Origin: Rhodocytophaga aerolata
GTDB taxonomy: Bacteria > Bacteroidota > Bacteroidia > Cytophagales > 172606-1
Reading direction: 5' to 3'
NCBI RefSeq assembly: GCF_030503435.1
Contig: NZ_JAUKPO010000014.1
Span: forward strand, 62,001-126,000
DNA length: 64,000 nucleotides
Of this stretch, positions 55,902 through 64,000 are shown in pieces. The notes beneath the pieces are model-generated. The model saw only the letters and a program-made list of their open reading frames with translations, was not told where the DNA came from and did no database searches. Each line of letters opens with the position of its first letter. The first letter of the stretch is position 1. The position numbers and the translations under genes are program-made.

Positions 55902-55977
55902 TTTGAAAATTTGAGAATGTGGAAATTTGTAAATAGTTTTCATTTTCACATTCTTACATTTCCAATTTTTTAAATTT
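55901..55977. repeat. Imperfect long hairpin between metF and mvaB
   Basis: The bases from the metF stop codon to the mvaB start consist almost entirely of TTTGAAAAT/GAATGTGGAAAT-type units on one side and complementary ATTTTCACATTC/ATTTCCAATTT units on the other, forming an imperfect hairpin of roughly 30-base arms with core GAATGTGGAAAT/ATTTTCACATTC. The hairpin abuts the mvaB start codon. Confidence 0.6.
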
Positions 55978-56826
55978 ATGAAGATTGTAGAGTGTCCACG
56001 GGATGCCATGCAGGGATTGCCAGAGTTTATTGATACAGATACTAAAGTGGCTTATATCAATAAACTGTTAAGGGTAGGCTTCGATACAATTGATTTTGGC
56101 AGCTTTGTTTCGCCAAAAGCTGTTCCACAAATGCGTGACACAGCCGAGGTAGTGGCAAAACTAGATCTAACTCAAACAAATACTAAACTATTAGCCATTG
56201 TAGCCAACCTAAAAGGTGCAGAGCAGGCTATTTCTTATCCTCAAATAACCTATCTGGGGTATCCACTCTCTGTCTCAGAAACCTTTCAGCAAAGAAATAC
56301 TAACAAATCCATTGCCCAGGCATTAAGGGAAGTAGAGCAAATTCAACAGTTGTGCAAGCAAACCAACAAACAACTAGTGGTATATCTTTCTATGGGGTTT
56401 GGTAATCCGTATGGAGAGGAATATAATCCGGTTATTGTACAAGATCTGGCTCAGCAATTAGTACAACTAGGTATTCAAATTATTGCGCCATCCGATACCA
56501 TTGGTTGTGCTACTCCGGAATCTATTTATGCCTTATTTACGGCGCTGGTGAAAGCTTTCCCAGATACAGAATTTGGTGCACATTTGCATTCTACACCGGA
56601 TACGGTTACCGAAAAACTGGATGCTGCCTACAAAGCTGGTTGCCGGCGTTTTGATGGAGCTATAAAAGGTTTTGGCGGCTGTCCTATGGCTACAGATGAC
56701 TTAACCGGAAACATTGCGACAGAAAAAATGATTGCCTATTTTGAAAGCTTATCAATTGATTTGTCTCTGAACAAAACTATATTTAATGAGGCATATCAAT
56801 ATGCACATAAAATTTTTGGAAATTAG
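55978..56826 (+). CDS. mvaB: Hydroxymethylglutaryl-CoA lyase
   Basis: 282 residues. ECPRDAMQG near the start and DFGSFVSPKAVPQMRDT near residue 35 form the acyl-CoA and metal sites, and the catalytic cysteine lies in GFGGCPMATDDLTGN near 230. SDTIGCATPES and FGAHLHSTPD are also conserved. It splits HMG-CoA to acetoacetate and acetyl-CoA, the final step of leucine catabolism. No other leucine-degradation genes are in view, so it may be in a wider catabolic cluster outside the window. Confidence 0.93.
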   Translation: MKIVECPRDAMQGLPEFIDTDTKVAYINKLLRVGFDTIDFGSFVSPKAVPQMRDTAEVVAKLDLTQTNTKLLAIVANLKGAEQAISYPQITYLGYPLSVSETFQQRNTNKSIAQALREVEQIQQLCKQTNKQLVVYLSMGFGNPYGEEYNPVIVQDLAQQLVQLGIQIIAPSDTIGCATPESIYALFTALVKAFPDTEFGAHLHSTPDTVTEKLDAAYKAGCRRFDGAIKGFGGCPMATDDLTGNIATEKMIAYFESLSIDLSLNKTIFNEAYQYAHKIFGN

Positions 56827-56852
56827 AAGCCGTATTTCATCTCTTTATTTTC

Positions 56853-57593
56853 ATGCAAAAACCTATTATTGTAGATATATTTATTCCTTGTTTTGTAGAC
56901 CAGTTAGCGCCGGAAATTGGGTTTAATATGGTAAAAGTACTAGAAAAAGTAGGCTGTATCGTTAATTACAATCCTGATCAAACCTGCTGTGGGCAACCGG
57001 CTTTTAATGCCGGCTACTTTGATGAATCAAAAGAGGTAGCCAAAAAATTTCTGAAAGATTTTCCGCATGCCGACCGCTACATAGTTACCCCGTCAGCCTC
57101 TTGCGGTGGTATGATCCGCAATGCCTACGAAGACTTATTCGATAAAAATTCTCCGCAGTTTGATGATTGCCAGCGGGTTCAAAAAAATACCTATGAGTTT
57201 ACAGAGTTTTTGACAGATGTCTTAGGCATCAATCAAATAGAAGGAGCTAAACTTTCTGGTGTAGCTACCTACCATGATTCTTGCAGCGCCTTGCGGGAAT
57301 GCCAGATAAAAGAAGGGCCTCGTCAACTGTTAGCCGGGGTAGAAGGCCTCGAACTACGGGAAATGGTAGACAATGAAACCTGTTGTGGATTTGGGGGTAC
57401 TTTTGCCGTAAAGTTTGAAGCTATATCCGTAGGAATGGCTGAGCAAAAAGTGTTGCATGCAGTGGAAACCAAAGCAGATTATATCATATCCACAGATTAT
57501 TCCTGCCTCATGCACCTGAATGGCTATATCAATAAAAATAACATGGCTATAAAGGTGATGCATATTGCTGATGTGTTAGCTAGTGGCTGGTAA
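56853..57593 (+). CDS. LutA/LldE-like CCG-domain Fe-S protein
   Basis: 246 residues, the size of LutA/LldE. Two cysteine-rich CCG domains carry QTCCGQPAFNAGY near residue 44, SASCGGMIRN near 88, DSCSALRECQ near 144 and ETCCGFGGTFAVKFE near 180. In other bacteria the protein works with LutB and LutC in lactate oxidation, or in glycolate oxidase and heterodisulfide reductase-like complexes; no partner gene is next to it here. It follows mvaB by 26 bases and precedes an FAD-dependent oxidoreductase, so an electron-transfer role in a different reaction is possible. Confidence 0.85.
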   Translation: MQKPIIVDIFIPCFVDQLAPEIGFNMVKVLEKVGCIVNYNPDQTCCGQPAFNAGYFDESKEVAKKFLKDFPHADRYIVTPSASCGGMIRNAYEDLFDKNSPQFDDCQRVQKNTYEFTEFLTDVLGINQIEGAKLSGVATYHDSCSALRECQIKEGPRQLLAGVEGLELREMVDNETCCGFGGTFAVKFEAISVGMAEQKVLHAVETKADYIISTDYSCLMHLNGYINKNNMAIKVMHIADVLASGW

Positions 57594-57646
57594 CATCTGT
57601 TAAAGAGTTATATACCAGCTGATACTAATTGATCAGACTATACTAA

Positions 57647-59239
57647 ATGAAAGAAATCATCCACTCTTCTTATGATGTAGTAATTGTTGGCGGAGGGCAC
57701 AATGGATTAGTGTCGGCATCTTACCTGAGCAAAGCCGGCCTGCGTGTGTTAGTGGCTGAAAAGAATGCATATTTAGGAGGAGCTACGGTATCCAAAAAAG
57801 TATTTCCCGACTATGAGGCCTATCTTTCTGTATACTCCTACCTCATCAGCCTGTTTCCGCAGAAAATCATACAAGATCTGCAATTAAGTTTGCCATTAAG
57901 AAGTAGATCAATCAGTTCTTTTACGCCATTTACTGAAAATCAATCCCACAAAGGGCTACTTATCAGCAATACATCGGAAGAAGTTACCAGACATTCTATA
58001 GAAGCTCTTGCCGGTGCAAAAGAATACAGAGGTTACAGAAAATTGTTGGCAATGGAGCAGATATTGGCTGATACTATCTGGGACAGTTTTCTTCAGCCCT
58101 TACAAAGTAAAAAATACTTTGAAAAACAGTTCGTTACAGCACAGGAGAAAGCTATCTGGCAGTCTTTTGTAGAAGAGCCGCTAGGTAAAACTATTGAAGC
58201 TCATTTACATCATGACATATTATGTGGAGCTGTGTTTACAGATGCTAAAATAGGGGTATTTACTCACCCGTACGATGAAAGTTTGTTGCAGAACCGAACA
58301 TTCCTTTACCACATTATTGGCAACAGGACTGGTGAGTGGAAGGTGCCGCAAGGAGGAATGCAAACGTTACTGAATGAGTTAACCCGTGCAGCTACCTTAT
58401 ATGGAGCCACCCTGGTAACCAATGCCTTGGTAAATCAACTGAATACAGGAGGCAAACAACATACACTATCAATTGAGTATGCGGGAAAAATATATGAAGT
58501 GCAAGCTAAATATGTATTACTGAATGCAGCTCCACAAGTATTGGATAAATTAACAGGAAGAAAGCAGGAAAGCAAAGATGAAGATGAGGGAGCGGTATTC
58601 AAAATAAATATGCTTTTAAAGAAATTACCCAACTTAAAAAATACAACAGTTAGTTCTACAGATGCTTTCACTGGCACATTTCATATAAATGAGGGCTACC
58701 AACAAATGAAGCAATCGTATGAAGAAGCTAAATCCGGTAAGTTGCCGGCTATCCTGCCTGCAGAGATCTACTGCCATACCCTTACAGATACCTCCATTCT
58801 TTCGCCTAATTTGGTTGCACAAGGCTACCATACATTAACTCTATTTGGATTAGATACACCTTATTCTTTATTTGCTGGCCCAGATGAAAAAGTTATTTCA
58901 CATGAAGCATTAAAGCGTTTTTTAGCGGGTTTGAATGAATTCCTGGATGAACCTATAGAGGCGTGTATAGCGCTAGATTCCTTAGGCAACTTGTGTTTAG
59001 AAGCCAAGAACCCGCTTGATATTAGCCTTGAATTAAGTATGCCCCAGGGAAATATTTTTCACAATGCCTTAAGCTGGTTTTTTAGTGAACATAAACAAGA
59101 GGAAGGTACCTGGGGTGTAGAAACAGACATCGAGCGCCTCTATATTTGTGGTTCAGGAGCCAAAAGAGGAGGTGCCGTTAGCGGTATTCCGGGCCATAAT
59201 GCTGCCATGAAAGTATTGGAGCTGGAAGGCAGACTGTGA
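57647..59239 (+). CDS. PYROXD2/phytoene-desaturase-like FAD oxidoreductase
   Basis: 530 residues. The dinucleotide-binding motif YDVVIVGGGHNGLVSASYL near residue 10 is followed by EKNAYLGGATVSKKVFPDY, and the C-terminus has LYICGSGAKRGGAVSGIPGHNAAM, typical of the phytoene desaturase superfamily and closest to PYROXD2-type proteins. True carotenoid desaturases differ in the C-terminal motif and normally neighbour crtB, absent here. The 53-base gap from the CCG protein gene and shared strand suggest a functional link. Substrate unknown. Confidence 0.85.
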   Translation: MKEIIHSSYDVVIVGGGHNGLVSASYLSKAGLRVLVAEKNAYLGGATVSKKVFPDYEAYLSVYSYLISLFPQKIIQDLQLSLPLRSRSISSFTPFTENQSHKGLLISNTSEEVTRHSIEALAGAKEYRGYRKLLAMEQILADTIWDSFLQPLQSKKYFEKQFVTAQEKAIWQSFVEEPLGKTIEAHLHHDILCGAVFTDAKIGVFTHPYDESLLQNRTFLYHIIGNRTGEWKVPQGGMQTLLNELTRAATLYGATLVTNALVNQLNTGGKQHTLSIEYAGKIYEVQAKYVLLNAAPQVLDKLTGRKQESKDEDEGAVFKINMLLKKLPNLKNTTVSSTDAFTGTFHINEGYQQMKQSYEEAKSGKLPAILPAEIYCHTLTDTSILSPNLVAQGYHTLTLFGLDTPYSLFAGPDEKVISHEALKRFLAGLNEFLDEPIEACIALDSLGNLCLEAKNPLDISLELSMPQGNIFHNALSWFFSEHKQEEGTWGVETDIERLYICGSGAKRGGAVSGIPGHNAAMKVLELEGRL

Positions 59240-59279
59240 GTTTTAACTTTTGCTTAGAATTACCTCCAGCTGATTATTT

Positions 59280-59810
59280 TTAATTATTTCTAGCCTTTTT
59301 ACTGAAGAATAAGAACTTTTTCTTATCAGCCTGCTCCTGAGATTCAACGGGCGCATCGGTTGTTTCAGCAGAGGCAGACACTACTTGTGTGGTAGGTGCA
59401 GGTAACACAGCCGCAGGTTCTGCTACAGCCGGGGTAGATAGTTGAGTGACAGGTATAGAAATTGTTTTGTTTTTTTGTAATTGTGCCACCTCTATCGGCT
59501 GTACAGCTTCTATAATAGTAATAAGTTTTACTTGTGTGCTCTTGGTAGATAAGGTAGTTTGCTGCTTACTTTGAACTGTCTCAAACAGCTGAACACTTAC
59601 CTGGAGTGTATCCAGACGAGGCGTATTTCTAAGGGTGATAGCTTCTTGTTGTTTCTTTTCAAAGGCTATATTGTCTGCAAAAAACAGTTGATCCACAGCA
59701 ATAGTATTTGCTTCGGCAGGTGTGCCTCTCTTAAGAATTTTATAGTACAACGAGTATCCTAGCAATGAACCTAAAATTACAGATATAGTAAAATGAAAGA
59801 AGTTCTTCAT
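59280..59810 (-). CDS. Hypothetical membrane-anchored Pro/Thr/Ala-rich protein
   Basis: 176 residues. An N-terminal helix (FFHFTISVILGSLLGYSLYY, 4-23) could anchor or secrete the protein. The rest is low-complexity and rich in Gln, Thr, Val, Ala and Pro (PAVAEPAAVLPAPTTQVVSA), ending in a basic patch (DKKKFLFFSKKARNN). No family is recognised. It converges on the PYROXD2-like gene. Confidence 0.6.
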   Translation of the reverse strand: MKNFFHFTISVILGSLLGYSLYYKILKRGTPAEANTIAVDQLFFADNIAFEKKQQEAITLRNTPRLDTLQVSVQLFETVQSKQQTTLSTKSTQVKLITIIEAVQPIEVAQLQKNKTISIPVTQLSTPAVAEPAAVLPAPTTQVVSASAETTDAPVESQEQADKKKFLFFSKKARNN

Positions 59811-60063
59811 AGAAAGTTTAGTTCAGGTTGTTAGAAAATATTCTAAATATTACATTAGATATACTTTTTAATAAAATCAATTATTAATTTCCAAGGTACT
59901 GGTTAAAGTAACCACATAACCAGTATCATATTTATAATAACCACATTTACAATGTTTTATAAAAATGAACCAAGTCTGTAAGTAAAGAAAGGTAGGAGTA
60001 TGCTTTGTAATAAAATAGCAATAAGTTTGCCATAGATAGTACACGGTACTAAAGAAATAATAG

Positions 60064-60071
60064 TAGCTTTG
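60064..60071 (+). promoter_or_regulatory. -7 box (TAGCTTTG) for the small lipoprotein
   Basis: Matches TAnnTTTG, 20 bases before the start codon of the 46-residue lipoprotein gene. Confidence 0.4.
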
Positions 60072-60090
60072 TAGAAATAAGAACAGATCA

Positions 60091-60231
60091 ATGAGAAGAT
60101 ATCTGGCAATATTCATTCTTTTGGCTTTCATCTATTCCTGTAGTGGATACCGGTCAAGACCACAGCCCTGGCAGCCCAAACAGCATGGTGGGATGAGTAA
60201 TACTAAGAAACCGAAAGGCTACAGAAGATAA
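60091..60231 (+). CDS. Very small lipoprotein
   Basis: 46 residues from ATG at 60091 to TAA at 60229-60231. A hydrophobic leader (YLAIFILLAFIYS) ends in a cysteine (Cys17) giving a lipobox-like YSC, followed by a Pro/Gln/Lys-rich tail (QPWQPKQHGG, KKPKGYRR). The lipobox, the promoter-like box 20 bases upstream and the basic composition of the mature part support a real short lipoprotein. No family is recognised. Confidence 0.6.
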   Translation: MRRYLAIFILLAFIYSCSGYRSRPQPWQPKQHGGMSNTKKPKGYRR

Positions 60232-60540
60232 ATTATCAGGTTTGGTAGCTGCATCTATCCAAATAGGGAATCATCTACTTTTTGTTAACACGCATTAGCA
60301 TAGATAAGAAGGATTTACAAAGTTCTTATTAGTTCAGGTTCTGTCTACTGAAAGAATTTCGGTTTAAATTATTATTAGTCATAGTTGCATGCTGTGTAGT
60401 AGATTTTTCTAAGGAAAATCATCCAGCCATCCGGGTTACATTTCATAAGATTCATCATAAAAAATACAAACTATACTTATGTGCTTATTTGAAGCAATAG
60501 ATAAGTATTGATTTTTTGTAACCTTCTAACCATATTATTT
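60232..60540. other. Intergenic gap without recognised features
   Basis: About 309 A/T-rich bases between the small lipoprotein and the next secreted protein. I see no conserved frame, strong hairpin or TAnnTTTG box; it presumably holds the promoter of the following gene. Confidence 0.5.
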
Positions 60541-61323
60541 ATGAAAATTAGTTGCTTCGTCATTTTTGCCGCATTATTTCTAGCGGTAAATTCTGTTTCA
60601 GCTCAGGGGCTGAATAAGTTAATGAGAAAAGTAGAAGAAAAGGCTGATAAAGCTTTAGACAAAGCCGTTAGTAACAAGGCTGAAGAAAAAGTTGGCTCTG
60701 CTACCGGTAATTCCTCCACAAGTACCACCCGAACAAAAGCTCAGAATAAGGGTGGTGGGTTGGTTACCACTCCACCAGATGTAAAACAAAACCTGGCCGA
60801 TGCAGAGACTTCTTATAAGGCTGGAAGCTATGGGGAAGCACGGTCTGCTGTACAACAAGCTATGATGGGGGTAGAAATGGAAATAGGCCAAAGTATTCTT
60901 AAATCGTTGCCGGAAACGATTAGTGGATTGAAAAAAGATGCAAGTGCCGACCAGGTTGCCAGTACTGGTTGGGGATGGGCAGGATTAACTATTCAGCGGG
61001 TATACACAGGAGATAATGATAAAGAACTCACTGTAACCGTGGCCAATAATTCTGCTTGGATGTCAGCTGTTAATATGTACATGGCTAACGGAACTTACAG
61101 CCAGACAAGTAATAGTGAACAGAATTGGAAACATACCAAAGTAAAAGGATATAAGGCTATTATTGAATTTAGTGAAGATAGTGGTTATAAATTGAGTGTA
61201 CCTCTGGGGCAGTCCTCTTTACTTGTATATGAAGGAGTAAATTTTGCCACAGAACAGGAGGTAATGGCTGCCGCTAATTCTCTGGATATAGATGGAATAA
61301 AAAAGAAACTTGGTGAACAATAA
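60541..61323 (+). CDS. Secreted protein, first of a paralogous pair
   Basis: 260 residues from the ATG at 60541 (frame open further upstream). A signal peptide ends near AQG (residue 21). Residues 25-70 are Lys/Glu/Ala/Ser-rich, possibly a coiled coil then a linker. From residue 90 (DVKQNLADAETSYKAGSYGEARSAVQQ) it aligns to the end with the next gene, sharing blocks such as EIGQSILKSLPE, VNNSxM, VKGYKAI and SGYKLSVP. Family not recognised. Probably periplasmic or exported. Confidence 0.7.
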   Translation: MKISCFVIFAALFLAVNSVSAQGLNKLMRKVEEKADKALDKAVSNKAEEKVGSATGNSSTSTTRTKAQNKGGGLVTTPPDVKQNLADAETSYKAGSYGEARSAVQQAMMGVEMEIGQSILKSLPETISGLKKDASADQVASTGWGWAGLTIQRVYTGDNDKELTVTVANNSAWMSAVNMYMANGTYSQTSNSEQNWKHTKVKGYKAIIEFSEDSGYKLSVPLGQSSLLVYEGVNFATEQEVMAAANSLDIDGIKKKLGEQ

Positions 61324-61417
61324 TGCACATTGCTCAACACCATTCCTTAGTATACTTTCATTCTATCACCCAATATCAGGTATATCAACTTAACTGCTTC
61401 TAAACGAACATAGTATT

Positions 61418-62014
61418 ATGAAAAAGATATTCTTTCTGTTAGTAACCTTAACCATTTCAGCTTCTGCTTTCTCACAGGAATTTTCCAAAAACCTAACCGC
61501 TGCCCGTACATCGTACACGTCTAATAACTTAAGTGATGCCAGATTTGCTATGGAGCAAATGCTCCGGGATTTGGATGTGGCAATTGGCAAAGAGATTTTA
61601 AAAATGCTGCCAGAAAAAATGGACGCTTTAGCTGCCATTACAAAAGAAGATAACGTAACTGGCAGTGGCAATGCTACCGGCTTATTTGTACACCGTACGT
61701 ATGGCGCGGCACAGAAAAAGGCTACTATAGATATTGTTAACAACTCCCCGATGATTAACTCATTAACAGCTTTACTTTCCATGCCATTTGTAGGCGCTGC
61801 AAAGGATGCAAATCAGAAAATTGTGAAAGTGCAGGGGTACAAAGCGATACTTACCAAAAATGAGAACACTGATACTGGCAAAACAGGCTACGATTTACAG
61901 GTTCCAATGAACAATACGCTGCTTACCTTTACCATGGATGAGGCTGCAGAAGCAGACGTACTACGTCTGGCAAATGATATTCCCCTAGCAAAGATTGCTC
62001 AAATGGCACAATAA
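61418..62014 (+). CDS. Secreted protein, second of a paralogous pair
   Basis: 198 residues. Signal peptide ends near AFSQ (residue 20). EFSKNLTAARTSYTSNNLSDARFAMEQ aligns with the preceding protein, as do AIGKEILKMLPEKM, VNNSPMINSLTALL, VQGYKAILTKNE and GYDLQVPMNNTLLTF. It lacks the charged linker of its neighbour, so this looks like tandem duplication followed by divergence. Function unknown. A very strong terminator follows. Confidence 0.7.
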   Translation: MKKIFFLLVTLTISASAFSQEFSKNLTAARTSYTSNNLSDARFAMEQMLRDLDVAIGKEILKMLPEKMDALAAITKEDNVTGSGNATGLFVHRTYGAAQKKATIDIVNNSPMINSLTALLSMPFVGAAKDANQKIVKVQGYKAILTKNENTDTGKTGYDLQVPMNNTLLTFTMDEAAEADVLRLANDIPLAKIAQMAQ

Positions 62015-62040
62015 GTATATTATAGAAAACGACAGATCAT

Positions 62041-62085
62041 AAATTAAAAAGGGAATACAAAATACTTGTATTCCCTTTTTAATTT
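62041..62085. terminator. Bidirectional terminator
   Basis: A perfect 20-base stem, AAATTAAAAAGGGAATACAA (62041-62060) with TTGTATTCCCTTTTTAATTT (62066-62085), and a five-base loop, between two convergent genes. Confidence 0.9.
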
Positions 62086-62102
62086 GCTTTCAGTAGGCTA
62101 GC

Positions 62103-63143
62103 TTACTTATTATCTCCTTTTTCAAGTTTAAAACTAAATGTTGTTCCTTTGCCCATCTTACTTGTGACACTCACTTTAGACCTGTGGGCTTCTATAATGT
62201 GCTTTACTATAGCCAGGCCAAGCCCAGTTCCACCTTGTTCTTTAGACCGGCTTTTTTCTATACGGTAAAATCTTTCAAATATCCTCTTTAAATGTTCGGG
62301 TTCAATACCAGGGCCATCATCTTTTACAGATACAATCAAATGTTCCTTATCAGAATCAAATGATACAAGCACTTTCCCTTCTTCCCTCCCATATTTTATA
62401 GCATTGTCTATCAGATTGGTCATTACCTGAGTAATTCTATGCCGGTCTGCGTAGGCCCACACAGGCACACTCATTTTTTTGTCGAACTTTAACTGTACAC
62501 GTTTAGCCTCTGCTTTTTCCTCTAATTGCTCAAAAATATCAGAGGTCAGGTGGCCAATATCAAATTTTTCGTAATGCATCTTAATATCTCCGGTTTCCAT
62601 CTGCGACAAGGTCAACAGGTCTTTTACCAGTGCATCAAGGCCATCAAGGCTTTTGGCAGCCTTATCTAAAAATTTATCACGTACACTTTTATCGTCAATG
62701 GCTCCATCAATTAATGTGTGAATAAAGCCTTGTGCAGCAAAAATGGGAGTTTTTAATTCATGCGAGACATTAGCCAGAAACTCTTTGCGAAAATTTTCCA
62801 GCTTTTTTAGCTCATCAATCTCCTGTTGTTTCCGGGTAGCATAGGCAAAAATCTCTTCGTTCAGCCTTTTTAGCGGATTAGTATCAATGACTATCTGTTT
62901 GCGGGGTAGTTTAAAATCCTTCTTTTTGACTTTGTCAATTACCGTGAATATTTTGTTGATTTCGCGGAACACCAGAAACTCCAGCGAAAAGTAAAAGAGG
63001 AGGAAGGAAGAAGCAAAAGCAATACTAAAAGCTACAAAAAGGGCAGAGCCAGGCGTGTCTTTTATTAGAGACAGAAATGCAGTAGTAATAATGGCAACAG
63101 ACCCAGCTAATACAAAGGCAATACCTTTCGGACTAAATAGCAT
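62103..63143 (-). CDS. PhoR-like membrane sensor histidine kinase
   Basis: 346 residues. Two N-terminal membrane helices (about 10-27 and 33-57) with only a short loop between them, then a HAMP-like region, HisKA with NVSHELKTPIFAAQG (His128), and HATPase_c with IDNAIKYGREEG, VKDDGPGIEP and GGTGLGLAIVKHI. The short external loop suggests sensing within or just outside the membrane. It starts 35 bases after the cognate response regulator, the reverse of the more common order in PhoBR pairs but frequent in Bacteroidota. Confidence 0.93.
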   Translation of the reverse strand: MLFSPKGIAFVLAGSVAIITTAFLSLIKDTPGSALFVAFSIAFASSFLLFYFSLEFLVFREINKIFTVIDKVKKKDFKLPRKQIVIDTNPLKRLNEEIFAYATRKQQEIDELKKLENFRKEFLANVSHELKTPIFAAQGFIHTLIDGAIDDKSVRDKFLDKAAKSLDGLDALVKDLLTLSQMETGDIKMHYEKFDIGHLTSDIFEQLEEKAEAKRVQLKFDKKMSVPVWAYADRHRITQVMTNLIDNAIKYGREEGKVLVSFDSDKEHLIVSVKDDGPGIEPEHLKRIFERFYRIEKSRSKEQGGTGLGLAIVKHIIEAHRSKVSVTSKMGKGTTFSFKLEKGDNK

Positions 63144-63178
63144 TAGCTTTTGTGAATAGAATACTTATAAAACTAAAA

Positions 63179-63871
63179 TTAATCGTTAAGATCAAATTTA
63201 TACCCAACACCTTTTACGGTTTTAATATATCCCTCCCCAATTTTTTCCCGTACTTTCCGTATATGTACATCTACCGTTCGGGCAAGCACATATACGTCTG
63301 TTCCCCAGATATTTTGTAATAAGTCATCCCGGCTGAATACTTTGTTGGGGTTTTGAGCTAGGAAGAATAATAATTCAAATTCTTTTTTTGGAAGAGTAAT
63401 AGGCACCCCTTTATTAAACACCGTATAACTTTTCCGGTCAATCATTAAATCGCCAATAGTAACCTTATCGTCAGATTTAGTCTTTTTAGATTCCCGGCGG
63501 AATAGAGCGCCAATACGGCTCATCAGTGCTCTCGGCTTGATAGGTTTGGTAATATAATCATCAGCACCAATATCAAAAGCCGCTACTTCTGAATATTCCT
63601 CTGCCCTGGCTGTCAGAAAAATAATGTAGGTACTGCTTAGTTCAGGCATTTCCCGCATCCGCCGGCCAGTTTCTACGCCATCTATATTGGGCATCATAAT
63701 GTCCATAAGGATCAGATTTGGAACAAAATCTTTAGCAACTTCTAAAGCTTTCTTGCCATCTGGCGCAGTTTTAACCTCGTACCCCTCTTTAATTAAATTA
63801 TATTGTAGTAGTTCTAAAATATCAGGCTCATCATCCACGACAAGTACTTTGTGAGATTGAGTGGTGCTCAT
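63179..63871 (-). CDS. OmpR/PhoB-family response regulator
   Basis: 230 residues. Receiver: acidic pair D13/D14, phospho-acceptor D57 in LILMDIMMPNID, T87, K109 in DDYITKP. DNA-binding domain: LPKKEFELLFFLAQNPNKVFSR near residue 158 and RTVDVHIRKVREKIGE near 200, the OmpR winged helix. Forms an operon with the kinase 35 bases downstream. It may control phosphate or envelope stress, but the target is not evident. Confidence 0.95.
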   Translation of the reverse strand: MSTTQSHKVLVVDDEPDILELLQYNLIKEGYEVKTAPDGKKALEVAKDFVPNLILMDIMMPNIDGVETGRRMREMPELSSTYIIFLTARAEEYSEVAAFDIGADDYITKPIKPRALMSRIGALFRRESKKTKSDDKVTIGDLMIDRKSYTVFNKGVPITLPKKEFELLFFLAQNPNKVFSRDDLLQNIWGTDVYVLARTVDVHIRKVREKIGEGYIKTVKGVGYKFDLND

Positions 63872-63921
63872 ATAAAGAGTAGATGGGATTAGGTACGCAA
63901 GTTAAAAGGTTATTTATTAAA

Positions 63922-63968
63922 AACATAGGCCGCTGTAGAAATTTTAGCTTTCTACAGCGGCCTATGTT
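63922..63968 (-). terminator. Terminator for a leftward gene beyond the right edge
   Basis: Perfect 20-base stem, AACATAGGCCGCTGTAGAAA (63922-63941) with TTTCTACAGCGGCCTATGTT (63949-63968), seven-base loop, followed on the minus strand by a T-rich stretch. No visible gene to its right within the window, so a minus-strand gene probably ends just past 64,000. Confidence 0.75.
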
Positions 63969-64000
63969 AGACGAAATGTCCGATATGGTTGTTTATATGC

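Noticed and set aside
57647-59239. Carotenoid phytoene desaturase (crtI)
   Set aside because: No crtB or other carotenoid genes nearby and the C-terminus is closer to PYROXD2-type proteins.
61390-61782. Minus-strand frame opposite the second secreted paralogue
   Set aside because: No recognisable domain, and the plus strand encodes a signal-peptide protein with a paralogue.
1-64000. tRNA, rRNA, transposase or prophage genes
   Set aside because: I looked for cloverleaf-like GGTTCGAATCC-type motifs, ribosomal RNA blocks, transposase motifs and phage structural genes and saw none I could support.

Overview
The window looks like a chromosomal segment of a Bacteroidota bacterium, most likely order Cytophagales. 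The evidence is a type IX secretion C-terminal sorting domain, PKD-repeat surface protein, several short lipoproteins, near absence of Shine-Dalgarno sequences, many TAnnTTTG-type promoter boxes, a DUF748/AsmA-like protein, an S16 protein with a long charged tail, and a SAM-I riboswitch with a very long P3 arm. Genus-level assignment is not possible from the sequence alone.

Left part (1-11,700): the 3' part of rarA, a GIN-domain (DUF2807) lipoprotein, a membrane-anchored MutS-family ATPase, purK, a small two-helix membrane protein, a pterin carbinolamine dehydratase, a class I photolyase, an AlkB-type di-iron hydroxylase, a DUF429 protein, and two secreted or lipoprotein genes each followed by a strong terminator.

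Surface polysaccharide locus (11,837-40,310): it opens with GDP-L-fucose synthase and a 1192-residue propeller/PKD/T9SS surface protein. A Wzm/Wzt-type ABC exporter and a long co-directional array follow: twelve glycosyltransferases or glycosyltransferase-like proteins, seven methyltransferase-like proteins (three clearly FkbM, one DUF268) and an AsnB-type amidotransferase. Most genes overlap or are separated by fewer than 50 bases, many use GTG or TTG starts, and the middle (about 18.7-34.6 kb) is visibly richer in A+T than the flanks, suggesting horizontal acquisition. A truncated acyltransferase remnant lies after asnB, and the next glycosyltransferase has lost any standard start codon, together marking a probable deletion scar. 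No flippase/polymerase pair and no initiating phosphoglycosyltransferase is seen, consistent with ABC-dependent export and an initiating enzyme elsewhere. A polytopic membrane protein converges on the end of the array.

Right part (40,400-64,000): mostly housekeeping: yifB/comM, an Rrf2 regulator, galT, an acidic small protein, an internally duplicated unknown protein, rpsP, rimM-trmD, a DUF748 gene broken by a one-base frameshift, truA, a histidine kinase with a degenerate receiver domain, then a methionine/one-carbon block (SAM-I riboswitch, metH, metF), HMG-CoA lyase, an LutA-like CCG protein, a PYROXD2-like oxidoreductase, small secreted proteins including a tandem paralogous pair, and a PhoB/PhoR-like two-component pair. 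No rRNA, tRNA, CRISPR array, transposase or prophage was seen. The best candidates for something new are the methyltransferase-rich ABC-dependent glycan locus with its deletion scar and the repeat-expanded riboswitch leader of metH.
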